Shown here: one piece after another, positions 17,271 to 26,155 of the stretch
Layout of the letters: the number at the start of each line of letters is the position of its first letter
Position numbering within the stretch: position 1 is the first letter of the stretch
From: CAWGMT01 sp963823675
Lineage (GTDB): Bacteria; Planctomycetota; Planctomycetia; Isosphaerales; Isosphaeraceae
Direction of reading: 5' to 3'
Length of the DNA stretch: 64,000 nt
Assembly: GCA_963823675.1 (NCBI GenBank)
Contig: CAWGMT010000009.1
Coordinates: 620,001-684,000 of the forward strand
Notes under the pieces: model-generated
Database searches by the model: none
What the model was told of the DNA's origin: nothing
Seen by the model: the letters and a program-made list of their open reading frames with translations, nothing else
Program-made: the position numbers and the translations under genes

Positions 17271-17572
17271 CGGGCCCCTGGATTCTCCCAGTGGGGCGGG
17301 CCTCCGTGCCCGCCGCTCTTCGACCAAGAGTTTCCTTCTTTATGCAACGCTAAGTAGGTCATGTGGAAGCCCGGTCTTCCGGTCGCAGCAGTCTACCCAC
17401 AACGGAAAGTTTGTGGGAACGCGAGCGTTTGCGCGCGTCGAATCCTGGAAACAATGTGAATCGTTTCTCTGGAAACTTTCCAAAAAAAACTCCGACATCT
17501 TGATTTCGCAGCTAATAATAATAAGCGGCCCTCGATCACATCCCTGTCGAATCGCACCTGGAGCACATCGTC
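17271..17572 (+). other. 300-bp spacer upstream of the acidic repeat protein
   Basis: No gene seen. The second half is AT-richer than the surroundings, ending in CTAATAATAATAAGC about 60 bases before the ATG. It probably holds the promoter and leader of the next gene, but no certain -35/-10 pair was found. Confidence 0.4.
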
Positions 17573-19012
17573 ATGCCCGAGCTTCTTGAAGAGCCAACGA
17601 CGGAAGTCAAAGAGCAGATCGCGAAAACTGCCGAAGCGGCCGAATGCACCGTTTCGCTTTGTTCAGAAGAGTTGGACGCGGACCCTGTCATCGCTTCGCA
17701 CGACCCGATGGCGGAGGTCAGCGACAGTCCGGAAGCCACGGTATTGTCTGAGCATCTTACTGAGATCCCCACATTCCAAGAACCGGTCGCGGTAGTCGAA
17801 GAGCCGGTCGCCGAGGCCGCCCCACTCATTGAGGCCGGCGCACCTCCCGACGCTCCGGTGCTGGCCGACCAGGCGACCGAGATCCCGGCGGTTGAGGAAC
17901 CGGTCGCGGTACTCGAAGAGCCGATCGCCGAGGCCGCCGAGATCGTTGACGCCGACGCTCCTCCGGACGCTCCGGTCCTGGCCGATCAGGTCACCGAGAC
18001 CCCCGCGGTCGAAGAACCGGTCGCCGTGCTCGAAGAGCCGGTCGCCGAGGCCGCCGAGATCGTTGAGGCCGACGTTGCTCCAGACGCTCCGGTGCTGGCC
18101 GAACAGGTCACCGAGACCCCCGCGGTCGAAGAACCGGTCGCCATTCTCGAACAGCCGGTTGCCGAGGCCGTCGAGACCCCCGCGGTCGAAGAACCGGTCG
18201 CCATTCTCGAACAGCCGGTCGCCGAGGCCGTCGAGACCCCCGCGGTCGAGGAACCGGTCGCCGTGCTCGAACACCCGGTCGCCGAGGCCGTCGAGACCCC
18301 CGCAGTCGAGGAACCGGTCGCCATTCTCGAACAGCCGGTTGCCGAGGCCGTCGAGACCCCCGCGGTCGAAGAACCGGTCGCCATTCTCGAACAGCCGGTC
18401 GCCGAGGCCGTCGAGACCCCCGCGGTCGAGGAACCGGTCGCCGTGCTCGAAGAGCCGATCTCCGAGGCCGCCACTCCCCCGGATGCTCCAGTACTGACCG
18501 ATCAGGTCGCCGAGACCCCCGCGGTCGAAGAACCGGTCGCCGTTCTCGAAGAGCCGCTAGCCGTGGCCGCCGAGCCCGTCGAGGTCTGCGCCACTCCGGA
18601 CGCGCCGGTGCTGGCCGACGCGGTCTCCGAGGCCCCCGCGGTCGAAGAACCGGTCGCCGTTCTCGACGAGCCGATCGCAGAAGCCGCCGAGATGGTTGAG
18701 GTCTGCGATAGTCCGGACGCTCCGGTCGTCGCCGACCAAGTCACCGAGACCCCCGCGGTCGAGGAACCGGTCGCCGTTCTCGACGAGCCGATCGCCGAGG
18801 CTGCCGCTCCTCCGGACGCTCCGATCCTGGCCGACCAGGTCACCGAGACCCCCGCGGTCGAGGAATCGGTCGCAGCACTCGAAGAGCCCTCCGCGGAGGC
18901 CGCCGAGATCGTAGAGGTCTGCGGTACTCCGGACGCTCCGGTGCTGGCGGACCAGGTCACCGACGTGCAGGGCGAGCCCGCGCCGGTCGAGGACACGCGA
19001 GAGGTCGCCTAG
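17573..19012 (+). CDS. Highly repetitive acidic Pro/Glu/Val-rich protein
   Basis: 479 aa built almost wholly from variants of one phrase, TPAVEEPVAVLEEPVAEA, alternating with a spacer (PPDAPVLADQVTE). The middle, about 18120-18440, is a pure tandem array with a 60-bp period (20 residues). The protein has very many Glu and Asp and hardly any Lys or Arg, no signal peptide, and no membrane helix; only the first 60 residues are non-repetitive. It is predicted to be extended or disordered. The function is unknown; acidic elastic spacers or surface-charge proteins are possible. Codon-level identity between repeats points to recent expansion. Confidence 0.75.
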   Translation: MPELLEEPTTEVKEQIAKTAEAAECTVSLCSEELDADPVIASHDPMAEVSDSPEATVLSEHLTEIPTFQEPVAVVEEPVAEAAPLIEAGAPPDAPVLADQATEIPAVEEPVAVLEEPIAEAAEIVDADAPPDAPVLADQVTETPAVEEPVAVLEEPVAEAAEIVEADVAPDAPVLAEQVTETPAVEEPVAILEQPVAEAVETPAVEEPVAILEQPVAEAVETPAVEEPVAVLEHPVAEAVETPAVEEPVAILEQPVAEAVETPAVEEPVAILEQPVAEAVETPAVEEPVAVLEEPISEAATPPDAPVLTDQVAETPAVEEPVAVLEEPLAVAAEPVEVCATPDAPVLADAVSEAPAVEEPVAVLDEPIAEAAEMVEVCDSPDAPVVADQVTETPAVEEPVAVLDEPIAEAAAPPDAPILADQVTETPAVEESVAALEEPSAEAAEIVEVCGTPDAPVLADQVTDVQGEPAPVEDTREVA

Positions 19013-19106
19013 TCGAGACATGCGACGTCTCCGGTCCGTGGCCGGCGCGGGGAGACGCGAAGTCTACGACATGGCTCGGACCCAACGACAGGGCGAGAGA
19101 CGACTG

Positions 19107-19135
19107 CGGGGCGGGGCTCGATGGCGCCCGCCCCG
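19107..19135 (+). terminator. Possible hairpin terminator
   Basis: A 9-bp GC stem (CGGGGCGGG at 19107-19115 with CCCGCCCCG at 19127-19135) and an 11-base loop lie about 95 bp after the acidic repeat protein. The following TTGTCGTCGT is only weakly T-rich. Confidence 0.4.
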
Positions 19136-19171
19136 TTGTCGTCGTAGGCAGACAAGGCGCTCGGCGAAAAT

Positions 19172-19198
19172 AAGTGTCGCCTTTCGCTCCGCGAGAGG
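19172..19198 (+). repeat. Dispersed palindromic element (CTTTCGCTCCGCGAAAG type), copy 1
   Basis: AGTGTCGCCTTTCGCTCCGC followed by GAGAGG. The same element occurs at 58214-58242 (inverted) and 58825-58874 (as a head-to-head pair). The core nearly reads the same on both strands. Confidence 0.6.
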
Positions 19199-19207
19199 AC
19201 GTTCCTT

Positions 19208-19295
19208 CGTAGAACGGAATTCATTCCGTTTCCTGATTCCCCTTCAGCGCGGAATGCGTGCCGTGGGGAATAAACGGAATGAATTCCGTTCTACG
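19208..19295 (+). repeat. 24-bp perfect inverted repeat pair
   Basis: Arm one is 19208-19231 and arm two 19272-19295; they are exact reverse complements, 40 bp apart. Each arm is itself palindromic (AACGGAAT-TC-ATTCCGTT). This is a REP/BIME-like intergenic element. Confidence 0.7.
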
Positions 19296-19370
19296 CGACC
19301 GAGACCCTGACATACGACTCGCGACCCCGTCGGATTCGTTTCCCGCCGCGCCGAGTTCGCCCTGGCTCGA

Positions 19371-19700
19371 TCAATCCAGCGGGCGCGGACCGGGGTCGAT
19401 GCCAAGCTTGCTGGCGCGGTTGACGACGACAACCCACAGGTCGGATTCGACGCGGATCTGACAGGAGAGCCGCGTATTCGGTTCGAGGTCGGTTTCGCGG
19501 GCCAACCGTTCTTGTTCGGTCGGGCCCATTGCCGGCGCGTCTCCAGCCAGTACTTGCACCCGGCACGTGGTGCAGCGTGCGTTCCCTCCGCAACGGTGCA
19601 GAATATCGATTCCGGCGTCCTCGATCGCCAGGACCAACTTCTTTCCGCTCTCAACCTCGAAAAACGTCTCACCCTCGACTGTCACGGTGGGCATGCGCAA
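19371..19700 (-). CDS. 2Fe-2S ferredoxin-type electron-transfer protein
   Basis: 109 aa beginning MRMPTVTVEG. The plant-type 2Fe-2S motif is clear: CGGNARCTTC near residues 38-47 (Cys-x5-Cys-x2-Cys) and the fourth Cys in LSCQIRVESDLWV near residue 80, within the beta-grasp fold. Length fits a stand-alone ferredoxin that passes single electrons in the cytosol. The Met at position 3 is an alternative start. No redox partner is adjacent, so its enzyme is unknown. Confidence 0.9.
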   Translation of the reverse strand: MRMPTVTVEGETFFEVESGKKLVLAIEDAGIDILHRCGGNARCTTCRVQVLAGDAPAMGPTEQERLARETDLEPNTRLSCQIRVESDLWVVVVNRASKLGIDPGPRPLD

Positions 19701-19903
19701 CTCACTCCTGTGTTTTGGGCCGCCCGTAACCTCGCGGTGCGGGTTTGGCTCTCGTATGTTGATGCGGTCTGCTCGAGATCCAACCGCCTGCTAAGGAGCC
19801 AGTGGTGCGCTCGCCCCCGATAACAACGGTTAGTGCGTCAGTGCCTTGACCTTCGATGGCTATAGGGTATGCATCGACGGGAACGAAATCAAGCGCCCGA
19901 GGG

Positions 19904-20404
19904 TTACGCTCCCGTGGACGCGCCTCGCCGTCGTTCTTCGAGCAGGGCTTGCAGCTCGGCGATCACCTCCAGGTCTTTGGGGCGGCCGGCGGCGCGCTTG
20001 AGCTGAATAAGCTTCTCGAGTGTCACGAACCGACAACGAACGCCAAAGGTGTCCATTTCCTGGGTGAAGGGAAGGAGCTGTTCAAAAAAGCCGCCGCCGG
20101 GCACCTCGCCTAACAGATCCAGGTCGCCGAGCGTGGTGGTCAGCGTGAAGTTAAGGCCCGATTTCAGCGTGCGCTCATCCCATTGGAACGGCAGGCCGGG
20201 CGGAGCACCCCGCAAATAGGGCTGGTATGGCCGGAGTGACGTCGCAAGTCGACGGAGGTTTTCCGGATCGCGAGCGTACACGACATCCACGTCATACGTC
20301 AGGCGGGCCGAACCATGCGCGAGCGCGGCACCACCACCAATCACGATAAAGCGGACCTCGTTCCGCACGAGCAAAGGCAGAATCGCGCTGAAGTTGGGCC
20401 CCAT
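19904..20404 (-). CDS. Nucleotidyltransferase-fold protein (AbiEii/MNT-like)
   Basis: 166 aa. The nucleotidyltransferase signature is visible near residue 22: VIGGGAALAHGSARLTYDVDVV, with GG, a GS and two Asp spaced as in the metal-binding motif. A third acid may lie in TTTLGDLDLLGE near residue 90. The C-terminal VTLEKLIQLKRAAGRPKDLE segment is typical of this family. It starts four bases after the preceding small gene, and such pairs usually behave as toxin-antitoxin or AbiE-like modules. Biochemical role not known. Confidence 0.8.
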   Translation of the reverse strand: MGPNFSAILPLLVRNEVRFIVIGGGAALAHGSARLTYDVDVVYARDPENLRRLATSLRPYQPYLRGAPPGLPFQWDERTLKSGLNFTLTTTLGDLDLLGEVPGGGFFEQLLPFTQEMDTFGVRCRFVTLEKLIQLKRAAGRPKDLEVIAELQALLEERRRGASTGA

Positions 20405-20408
20405 CTGG

Positions 20409-20690
20409 TCACTCCGTGCGCCGGGACTTCCGGCCGGCTTCGCGCAGCTCCTGGGCGTATTTCCAGAATTGTTCGAATTTGACGAAGCGTTCCTCTACCG
20501 TCAGCTTCAGGTTCTCCCGTAACAGCGTCCGATCCACGTCCTTCTTATACGCCTCGATGACCGGATCGCAATAATCGGCGGGAGCCAGGTCGTCGTGAAC
20601 GTTACCGGCCTTCCCTTCTCGCGCCTGTTCGTCGAGCTCTGCACCCATTTCTAGGTCTGCCCGCTTGCCACCGATCACAGGTCTATCCAT
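20409..20690 (-). CDS. Small hypothetical protein paired with the nucleotidyltransferase
   Basis: 93 aa from MDRPVIGGKRADLE; longer upstream starts would overlap hicA extensively. Charged and helical, with the segment VDRTLLRENLKLTVEERFVKFEQF near residue 50 and a Lys/Arg-rich end. I have the impression this kind of protein often precedes nucleotidyltransferase-fold genes, and the four-base spacing supports a pair. It overlaps the 3' end of hicA by 16 bases. A possible antitoxin or adaptor; function not established. Confidence 0.6.
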   Translation of the reverse strand: MDRPVIGGKRADLEMGAELDEQAREGKAGNVHDDLAPADYCDPVIEAYKKDVDRTLLRENLKLTVEERFVKFEQFWKYAQELREAGRKSRRTE

Positions 20691-20893
20691 TCTTCGATCG
20701 TGATACCGGCTTGACGCAGGATTCGCCGAATCAGCCCCGGATCGATCTCGCCCCCGTGGGGATTGGGAATCGTCAAACGCAGGTCGTCTCGTTGCATCCA
20801 CTGGAGTTTTCCTCCAGCGGAAGGCCCATCGAATCCGAGAGCCTTCAACTTTCGCACCAGCTCACGCCTTGACAGGGGATTGAGATTGGCCAC
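20675..20893 (-). CDS. hicA: HicA-like toxin, active-site His apparently missing
   Basis: 72 aa from the GTG at 20893 (MANLNPLSRRELVRKLK). The HicA fold is recognisable: LKALGFDGPSAGGKLQWM, then DDLRLTIPNPHGGEID and LIRRILRQAGI. In active HicA proteins the loop normally reads GGKH or GSH with a catalytic His; here it is GGKLQW, a CTC Leu codon one base from CAC His. The toxin may be inactive, or the base may be an error. It overlaps hicB upstream and the next small gene downstream. Confidence 0.82.
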   Translation of the reverse strand: MANLNPLSRRELVRKLKALGFDGPSAGGKLQWMQRDDLRLTIPNPHGGEIDPGLIRRILRQAGITIEEWIDL

Positions 20894-21173
20894 TACCAGG
20901 CCTCCTCGGCGCTGTGGTAATCGCCAACCGGCAGCCATTGACCACCGGCGGGTCTTCTCCGTTACGCAATCCTGACATCACCCAAACCTCAATGGCGTCC
21001 ACCAGATTGTCCCGGGCTTCCTCAATATTGGCGCCTTGCGTCAGGCAGCCGGGCAAGTCGGGTGCCTCTGCGACGATCACGTCGAGTTGCTCGCCCTTCT
21101 CATAAACCGCATTCTTGAGAACCTCGCCGATATAGTCCGTGAGGCTCCCGCGACGGACGGATTTCTTTCGCAT
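20862..21173 (-). CDS. hicB: HicB-like antitoxin
   Basis: 103 aa beginning MRKKSVRRGSLTDYIGEVLKNA. The HicB-like domain runs through VIVAEAPDLPGCLTQGANIEEARDNLVDAIEVWV, the usual strand-loop-helix pattern. It is the first gene of a four-gene overlapping minus-strand set: hicB, hicA, small partner, nucleotidyltransferase. The 3' end overlaps the hicA start by about 32 bases. The C-terminus (APRRPGSGQSQ) is low-complexity and could be an overlap artefact. Confidence 0.85.
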   Translation of the reverse strand: MRKKSVRRGSLTDYIGEVLKNAVYEKGEQLDVIVAEAPDLPGCLTQGANIEEARDNLVDAIEVWVMSGLRNGEDPPVVNGCRLAITTAPRRPGSGQSQSPVKA

Positions 21174-21286
21174 GCACCGAGCCTCCTGAAATCAATGTTG
21201 GCGAATACAGCTTCAATGTATCAACTGCTTCTCCGAAAAAGCTCGATCGAGAATACGCTTGCAACGAAGGTGCCCAAGATCATGCC

Positions 21287-22171
21287 TTATTCCACCGGCC
21301 GCTGGCCCCAGGGAATCGGCATCGTGGGAGCGGTCCGGTGCCGGTCGCGGCGCACGTCCTGGGGCCGATCCTTGAACCAGGTGATGAATCGCGCCAACTG
21401 CTTGACCGCCTCGTCGTAGGCAATCCGTCCTTTCTCGGCGGTCGCCAGCTCGGCTTCGCCCAGCACGCCCGTCTCCGAATAACTGCTGGTCCACGAGATG
21501 AGCGTCGCCGGACCGGCACCCATCAAGTCAACCCACATGAATGGGCTATCTTCCTCGTTGAACGAGATCGTGCCGTTCTTGATCTGGTCCTTGCGGACGT
21601 TATCGCCGTCGAGGTAGAGATACAGCGAGGTCTCGAGCTCGCACGCGTGGGCACAGCCGCCCGGGAACTTGCTCTGCCGCCACCGGGGCATGAATTCCTT
21701 GTCGACGTTCAAGAGCGCCCACCAGCAGATCGGCACGCACTCGGCGTCGGTCTCGAGATTGGCCCGGCGGGCCACCAGGTCGAGGTTCGGCCAGTTCGAG
21801 CCGTGGCCGTTGAGCAGGACGATCTTCTTGAAACCGTGATAGGCCAGGCTCTTGGCGATATCAAGGATCCCGTCGATGAAATGCTCGAAGTGCGTGTTGA
21901 TGGTCCCGGGGAAATCCATCACATGACCCGTGTAGCCGTAACAGTGGGTGGGCAAGACGAGCATCTTATCCGGAATGAGCCGGCCGGCCCCACGCGCAAT
22001 CTCGGTCGGGCAGATGACATCGACGTCGAGCGGAAGATGCGGACCATGCTGCTCGACCGCGCTGCAAGGCAACACGCACACCTTGCCCAGCTCGACCGCG
22101 TCGTTGATCTCGGGCCAGGTGAGTTTCTCGTAGCGATATTCTTCTCCCGCTCGGCTGGCCATGGCTTTCAC
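21287..22171 (-). CDS. Creatininase family protein (creatinine amidohydrolase-like)
   Basis: 294 aa. The creatininase signature is present: LPCSAVEQHGPHLPLDVD near residue 35 (metal-binding Glu, His and Asp), HCYGYTGHVMDFPGTI near residue 80 and IVLLNGHGSNWPNLDLVAR near residue 115 with another metal ligand; HACELETSLYLYL near residue 170 gives the last Glu. The family includes creatininase, MftE and FAPy deformylase (ArfB), so the substrate is not fixed. The ribosome site is not obvious; MKAMASRAGEEYRY is the only good start. Monocistronic. Confidence 0.88.
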   Translation of the reverse strand: MKAMASRAGEEYRYEKLTWPEINDAVELGKVCVLPCSAVEQHGPHLPLDVDVICPTEIARGAGRLIPDKMLVLPTHCYGYTGHVMDFPGTINTHFEHFIDGILDIAKSLAYHGFKKIVLLNGHGSNWPNLDLVARRANLETDAECVPICWWALLNVDKEFMPRWRQSKFPGGCAHACELETSLYLYLDGDNVRKDQIKNGTISFNEEDSPFMWVDLMGAGPATLISWTSSYSETGVLGEAELATAEKGRIAYDEAVKQLARFITWFKDRPQDVRRDRHRTAPTMPIPWGQRPVE

Positions 22172-22285
22172 TTCTATTTTGCGCCGTGCCTTAGCGTGCT
22201 AGTTTGTCCTCGGGAATTATTATACCAATTGAGTGCATCCGTGTGAGGCAACGACCGGGAACGACTTCGGCGAGGACCGCTCAAG

Positions 22286-24219
22286 ATGAGACACCCACCG
22301 CTCGGAATTGCGCTGCTCGCTATCGCGGCCGCAGCCTCTCCCACATCGGCCCAGCAAGAACCGCGCCAGGTTTACGACGTCGTGATTCGCGGCGGCACGA
22401 TCGTCGATGGAACCGGCAATCCCTGGTTCCAGGGCGGCCTCGCGATCAAGGGAGAACGCATCGTAGCCATGGGGAAGATCGACGCCGATGCCGCCGCAAC
22501 CCGGGTCATCGACGCCCGCGGGCTGGTGGTCGCGCCGGGGTTCGTCGACATCCACTCGCACTCGGACATGACACTCTTTGAAGATGGCGATGCCCAGAGC
22601 AAGATCCGCCAGGGGGTGACCACCGAAATCCTGGGTGAAGAGACCTCGGGCGGCCCTTCCCAGGGCAAGCGCCGCCTCGAGTCGTCACGTATCAGGGAAC
22701 GACCCGGACGTGGACGACGCTCGGCGGTTATCTCGACGCATTGCAAAGCCGGGGCATCGCCGTCAATGCCGCCAGCTACGTCGGGCTGGGCACGCTCCTG
22801 GACTGCGTGCTGGGAGACTCGATCGACCGCCCCGATCAAGCGCAACTCGAGGCGATCAAACAGCTCCTCGACGAAGCGATGAGGGACGGGGCGCTGGGCC
22901 TATCCACCATGCTCGCCAGTCCCCGCGAGCTGGCCGTCACGACCGACGATCTGGTGGCGCTCGCTCAGGTGGTCGCACGTCATGGCGGCCGCTACTCCAG
23001 CCATATCCGCAACGAGGGAGTGGGAGTCCTCGACGCGGTCAAGGAAGCCATCGACATCGGCCGCCGCGCCGCAATACCGGTCGACATCATCCACCTCAAG
23101 ATCGCCGACCAGTCGCTCTGGGGCCGGATGCGCGAGGTCGTTGGCCTGATCGAGGCGGCCAGGCGGGATGGGGTTAACGTACAGGCAAACGTTTATCCCT
23201 ACACCCGCGGCAACAACGACCTGGTCAGCATCATCCCGCCCTGGACGCACCAAGGCGGCAAGGAACAGCTCATCGCCCGGCTGGCCGACCCATCGCTCCG
23301 CCCGCGGTTGAAGCGCGACATCCGCGCGGGCATCCCCGGCTGGTACAACCACTTCACGGCCGTCGGCGGCGACTGGAGCCGCATGCTCGTCAGCGCCAAC
23401 CTGAGCGCACCGAACCAGCACTTGGCGGGCCAGACCATGGACGCGATCATAAGAGCCCGATCGGCCGGCAGAAATCCACGTCCTGACCCACTCGACGTGC
23501 TCTTCGACCTGCTCATCGAGGAGAAAGGCACGATCGGCACCATCTACGCCCATCACACCGAGGAAGACATGAACCTGGCACTGATTCAACCCTGGTGTTC
23601 AATCGGATCGGACGGCTCGGCCCTGGCCATCACCGGCACTCTTCGCCGAGGAAGCCCCCATCCGCGCAACTTCGGCACATTTCCCAGGGTGCTGGGCGAA
23701 TACGTCAGGAATCGCGGCTTGCTGCGGCTCGAAGACGCCGTGCGGAAGATGACGTCGCTCAATGCCGCCAAGGTCGGGATTCTTGACCGGGGTTTGCTCC
23801 GCCCGGGGTTTCTGGCGGACGTCACGATCTTTGATCCGAGGACCGTCGCCGATCGTTCCACCTATCTCGACCCATTTCAGTACAGCACCGGCGTGATCTT
23901 CGTACTGGTCAATGGCCAGATCGTTCTCGACCACGCCGAACACACGCACGCCAGACCGGGGCGCGCCTGCGCCGGGCTGGGACAAAATAAAAACTGGCCA
24001 GAGGAACAGAATCCGAACGACCACCTCTCCCCTGGTCGCTCAAATCCAGTTCGACTGGCCAGTTCATCCCTGACGGACTTCGCAGCTCTGGCGAAGGCCC
24101 GTTCTGCTGTCTTGGGAAAGGGCGAGCGGGGGGTCGTGCGAGGCTGCCCGCTCGCCCTGTGGCGGGGAGCCGCTCCCAGTGCTGGGAACGACTGTCGCCT
24201 GTGGGGTGGATTCTTATGA
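22286..24219 (+). CDS. N-acyl-D-amino-acid deacylase, D-aminoacylase type (frameshifted)
   Basis: Amidohydrolase-superfamily enzyme, about 600 aa after repair. A signal peptide (MRHPPLGIALLAIAAAASPTSAQ) is followed by the amidohydrolase strand VVIRGGTIVDGTGNPWF and the metal motif VDIHSHSD near residue 90. The frame breaks near 22670, just after GEETSGGPSQGKRR, and continues one base off as VTYQGTTRTW, then LDALQSRGIAVNA to the C-terminus. That half has the later metal-site segments (SHIRNEG, IYAHHTEED, IGSDGSAL). The last 80 or so residues after HARPGRACAG look non-homologous, so the true stop may have been lost. Probably periplasmic. Confidence 0.8.
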
Positions 24220-24553
24220 TGTTGTCCGTCGCGACTCGGGTCGTTTTCGATGAACGCGACTAGGTTCGGTTCTGATCTCTGATGCTTAACTACGTCACTT
24301 GAGAGGGGAAGCAAATCCAGTGCCAGATGGTAGAATCTGCCGCGCTCGCAGCGAACCGAGCCCCCGCCTCATCCTGAAGCCAAAGCGTAAGTCTTTGTCG
24401 CTACGCAGAATTGCGGCGTCGCGCCGGAACTGGTGCTTTCTCTGCCTCGGTCCACGCGGCGTAACAATCTGTTAGGATGATCGTCCATTTTATAGGCAGG
24501 TTCGCCCAAGAGGGCTGCAATGCGACTGAGCGCGTGATGGATGGGAGCTCTTG
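24220..24553 (+). other. Spacer between the deacylase and the next gene
   Basis: 334 bp with no gene or recognised repeat. Confidence 0.4.
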
Positions 24554-25819
24554 ATGAGTGACGATCGAGCGACTGGGCGAAACATTCTTGAGGAACTGGG
24601 CCAGGCGATCGCCGCCTGGAGTCATGGATCCGACGACCGGCCTCTCTGGCGCTGGCTGAAACGGGAACTGGATTCGAATGGAACCCCGATCCGCCTGTCT
24701 TTGCCGGAGTGGGACGAAAGTCTCAACGTCTTCCTGGCCGCTCGGCGGGCGCAGGGCGATTGGCCGGGTCGCTGCGGCGAGGCGATCACCCGGATGATTC
24801 AGGCCAGCCTGCGGTTCACCCGGCCGGATGGCTGCCTCGCTACATGCATGGGAGCCGCGCCGCGGGGCAGTGATGCGCTGCGGACAGACGGCGATCGGAC
24901 GCAACTTGATCGCACGGATGGACGGATGGCGCGCACACGCAAGCGGTGGCTGGCCGAGGGCGTGCACGAAGGCTTGCCCCATGCAAGCCTGGGCTGGGCG
25001 AGCTCCAAACGCGTTCTGGCCGGTCTCAACGACGATGGGACGGCAATGCGTGATCTCCTTGTCGTCGACCACCACGCTGGTGGCGAATTCTGCCGCTTTG
25101 AGCTCTTCGGCGGCGGTCGATCGTGGCTGGGCCCGGCGTGGGCGCTCTGCGGCGAAACTGGTCTCGCCCATCGTCCCTGGCCACGGACCTGGATATCCAC
25201 GGTCACGGCCGACCTGGCCGAGTGGTCTCATGCGTCAGGCGAAGACCGCGTGACCCGATCGATTCTGTTGTTGCGCGGGCTGCGCCTGGCGCTTCTTTCG
25301 GTCGTGGTCGAGCGGAGATCCCCGGCGAGCGATCCACCGGGGTACCGGATCGCTCGTCCTCCGGGGCTCACGGTCGAGCCGGTCGAAGGTTGCCGAGCGC
25401 TGCTCCTGGCACAATCACCCCGGCGCGGGACCGCTCAGGTCGTGCCGATCGGTCTGCCGCGCCTCGCCTACGCCACCGATCAGGGTCGATTTGCGGCCGA
25501 TGGCGGCGATCTCGTGCTGAGCCACGCGTCAGCCGGCCGCCGAACCTGGCTGCCGCTTCTCGTTTCCTGGGACGTGCCACGCCATCGGAAGCAATTGCAC
25601 TGGCGCGTCCTGACCGTCTCGGAGCAGTCGCGCATCGTGAGTGCCGATCGGGCGATCGCCGTGCGCGTGAGCTGGGGACGCCAGGAAAATTACGTCATCT
25701 ATCGTAGCCTCGCACCACCCGCACCCCGCGTTTTTCTCGGCCACCGAACCGAGAACCGGTTCCTGGTCGGCCGATTCACGGATCAGGGGATCATCGAGCC
25801 GATCTTCGAGTCGGAATGA
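24554..25819 (+). CDS. Conserved-looking hypothetical protein
   Basis: 421 aa from the ATG at 24554 (MSDDRATGRNILEELGQ); a TTG three bases earlier is possible. No signal peptide or membrane helix. It is Trp- and Arg-rich with a beta-rich C-terminal two thirds (LLVVDHHAGGEFCRFELFGGGRSWLGP near residue 170, then RTWLPLLVSWDV near 330). This resembles the C-terminal beta-sandwich of polysaccharide-lyase/heparinase-like proteins, but I cannot claim that. It is convergent with the small membrane protein on its right. Coding evidence is length and strong codon bias. Confidence 0.65.
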   Translation: MSDDRATGRNILEELGQAIAAWSHGSDDRPLWRWLKRELDSNGTPIRLSLPEWDESLNVFLAARRAQGDWPGRCGEAITRMIQASLRFTRPDGCLATCMGAAPRGSDALRTDGDRTQLDRTDGRMARTRKRWLAEGVHEGLPHASLGWASSKRVLAGLNDDGTAMRDLLVVDHHAGGEFCRFELFGGGRSWLGPAWALCGETGLAHRPWPRTWISTVTADLAEWSHASGEDRVTRSILLLRGLRLALLSVVVERRSPASDPPGYRIARPPGLTVEPVEGCRALLLAQSPRRGTAQVVPIGLPRLAYATDQGRFAADGGDLVLSHASAGRRTWLPLLVSWDVPRHRKQLHWRVLTVSEQSRIVSADRAIAVRVSWGRQENYVIYRSLAPPAPRVFLGHRTENRFLVGRFTDQGIIEPIFESE

Positions 25820-25826
25820 CACGTAC

Positions 25827-26033
25827 TCACGAAGACGAGCGCTTCGGCGTTGAAACGATGATCGCCAGCGACCAGGCAATGTAGAGCAGGCTGACGGCAA
25901 CCGTCAGAAACCCCGAATGCTGATGGGCCTTCTGCAGCGTCGATTGTCCTTGCAGAATCAACAGCCCCATGACGAGCTGTGCGATGATCAAGACCGCGGC
26001 CAGAAGACCCAGGACGACAAGAAACGGTTTCAT
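25827..26033 (-). CDS. Small two-helix membrane protein
   Basis: 68 aa beginning MKPFLVVLGLLAAVLIIAQ, with two hydrophobic helices (residues 4-28 and 43-61) joined by the polar loop QGQSTLQKAHQHSG. Function is not known. The His-containing loop after a Gln-rich helix end faintly recalls small haem-copper or cytochrome-associated proteins, which is not enough to call. It ends eight bases from the convergent hypothetical gene. Confidence 0.6.
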   Translation of the reverse strand: MKPFLVVLGLLAAVLIIAQLVMGLLILQGQSTLQKAHQHSGFLTVAVSLLYIAWSLAIIVSTPKRSSS

Positions 26034-26086
26034 CGGCTTGCGTTATCCTTCAAAATAGAGGAGAGCTCAAAAGCGCTAGTTCTCAA

Positions 26087-26154
26087 ACTGAACACTGAAC
26101 ACTGAAAACTCATCTCAACTGGCAACTAGCAACTAGCAACCAGCAACTGGCAAC
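26087..26154 (+). repeat. Heptanucleotide short tandem repeats (STRR-like)
   Basis: Three units of ACTGAAC/A (26087-26107), then five units of CAACTAG-type heptamers (26116-26150) and a partial one, ending two bases before the yggS ATG. The period is exactly 7 bp in both blocks. It covers the place where the ribosome site of yggS should be. Confidence 0.75.
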
Positions 26155-26155
26155 G

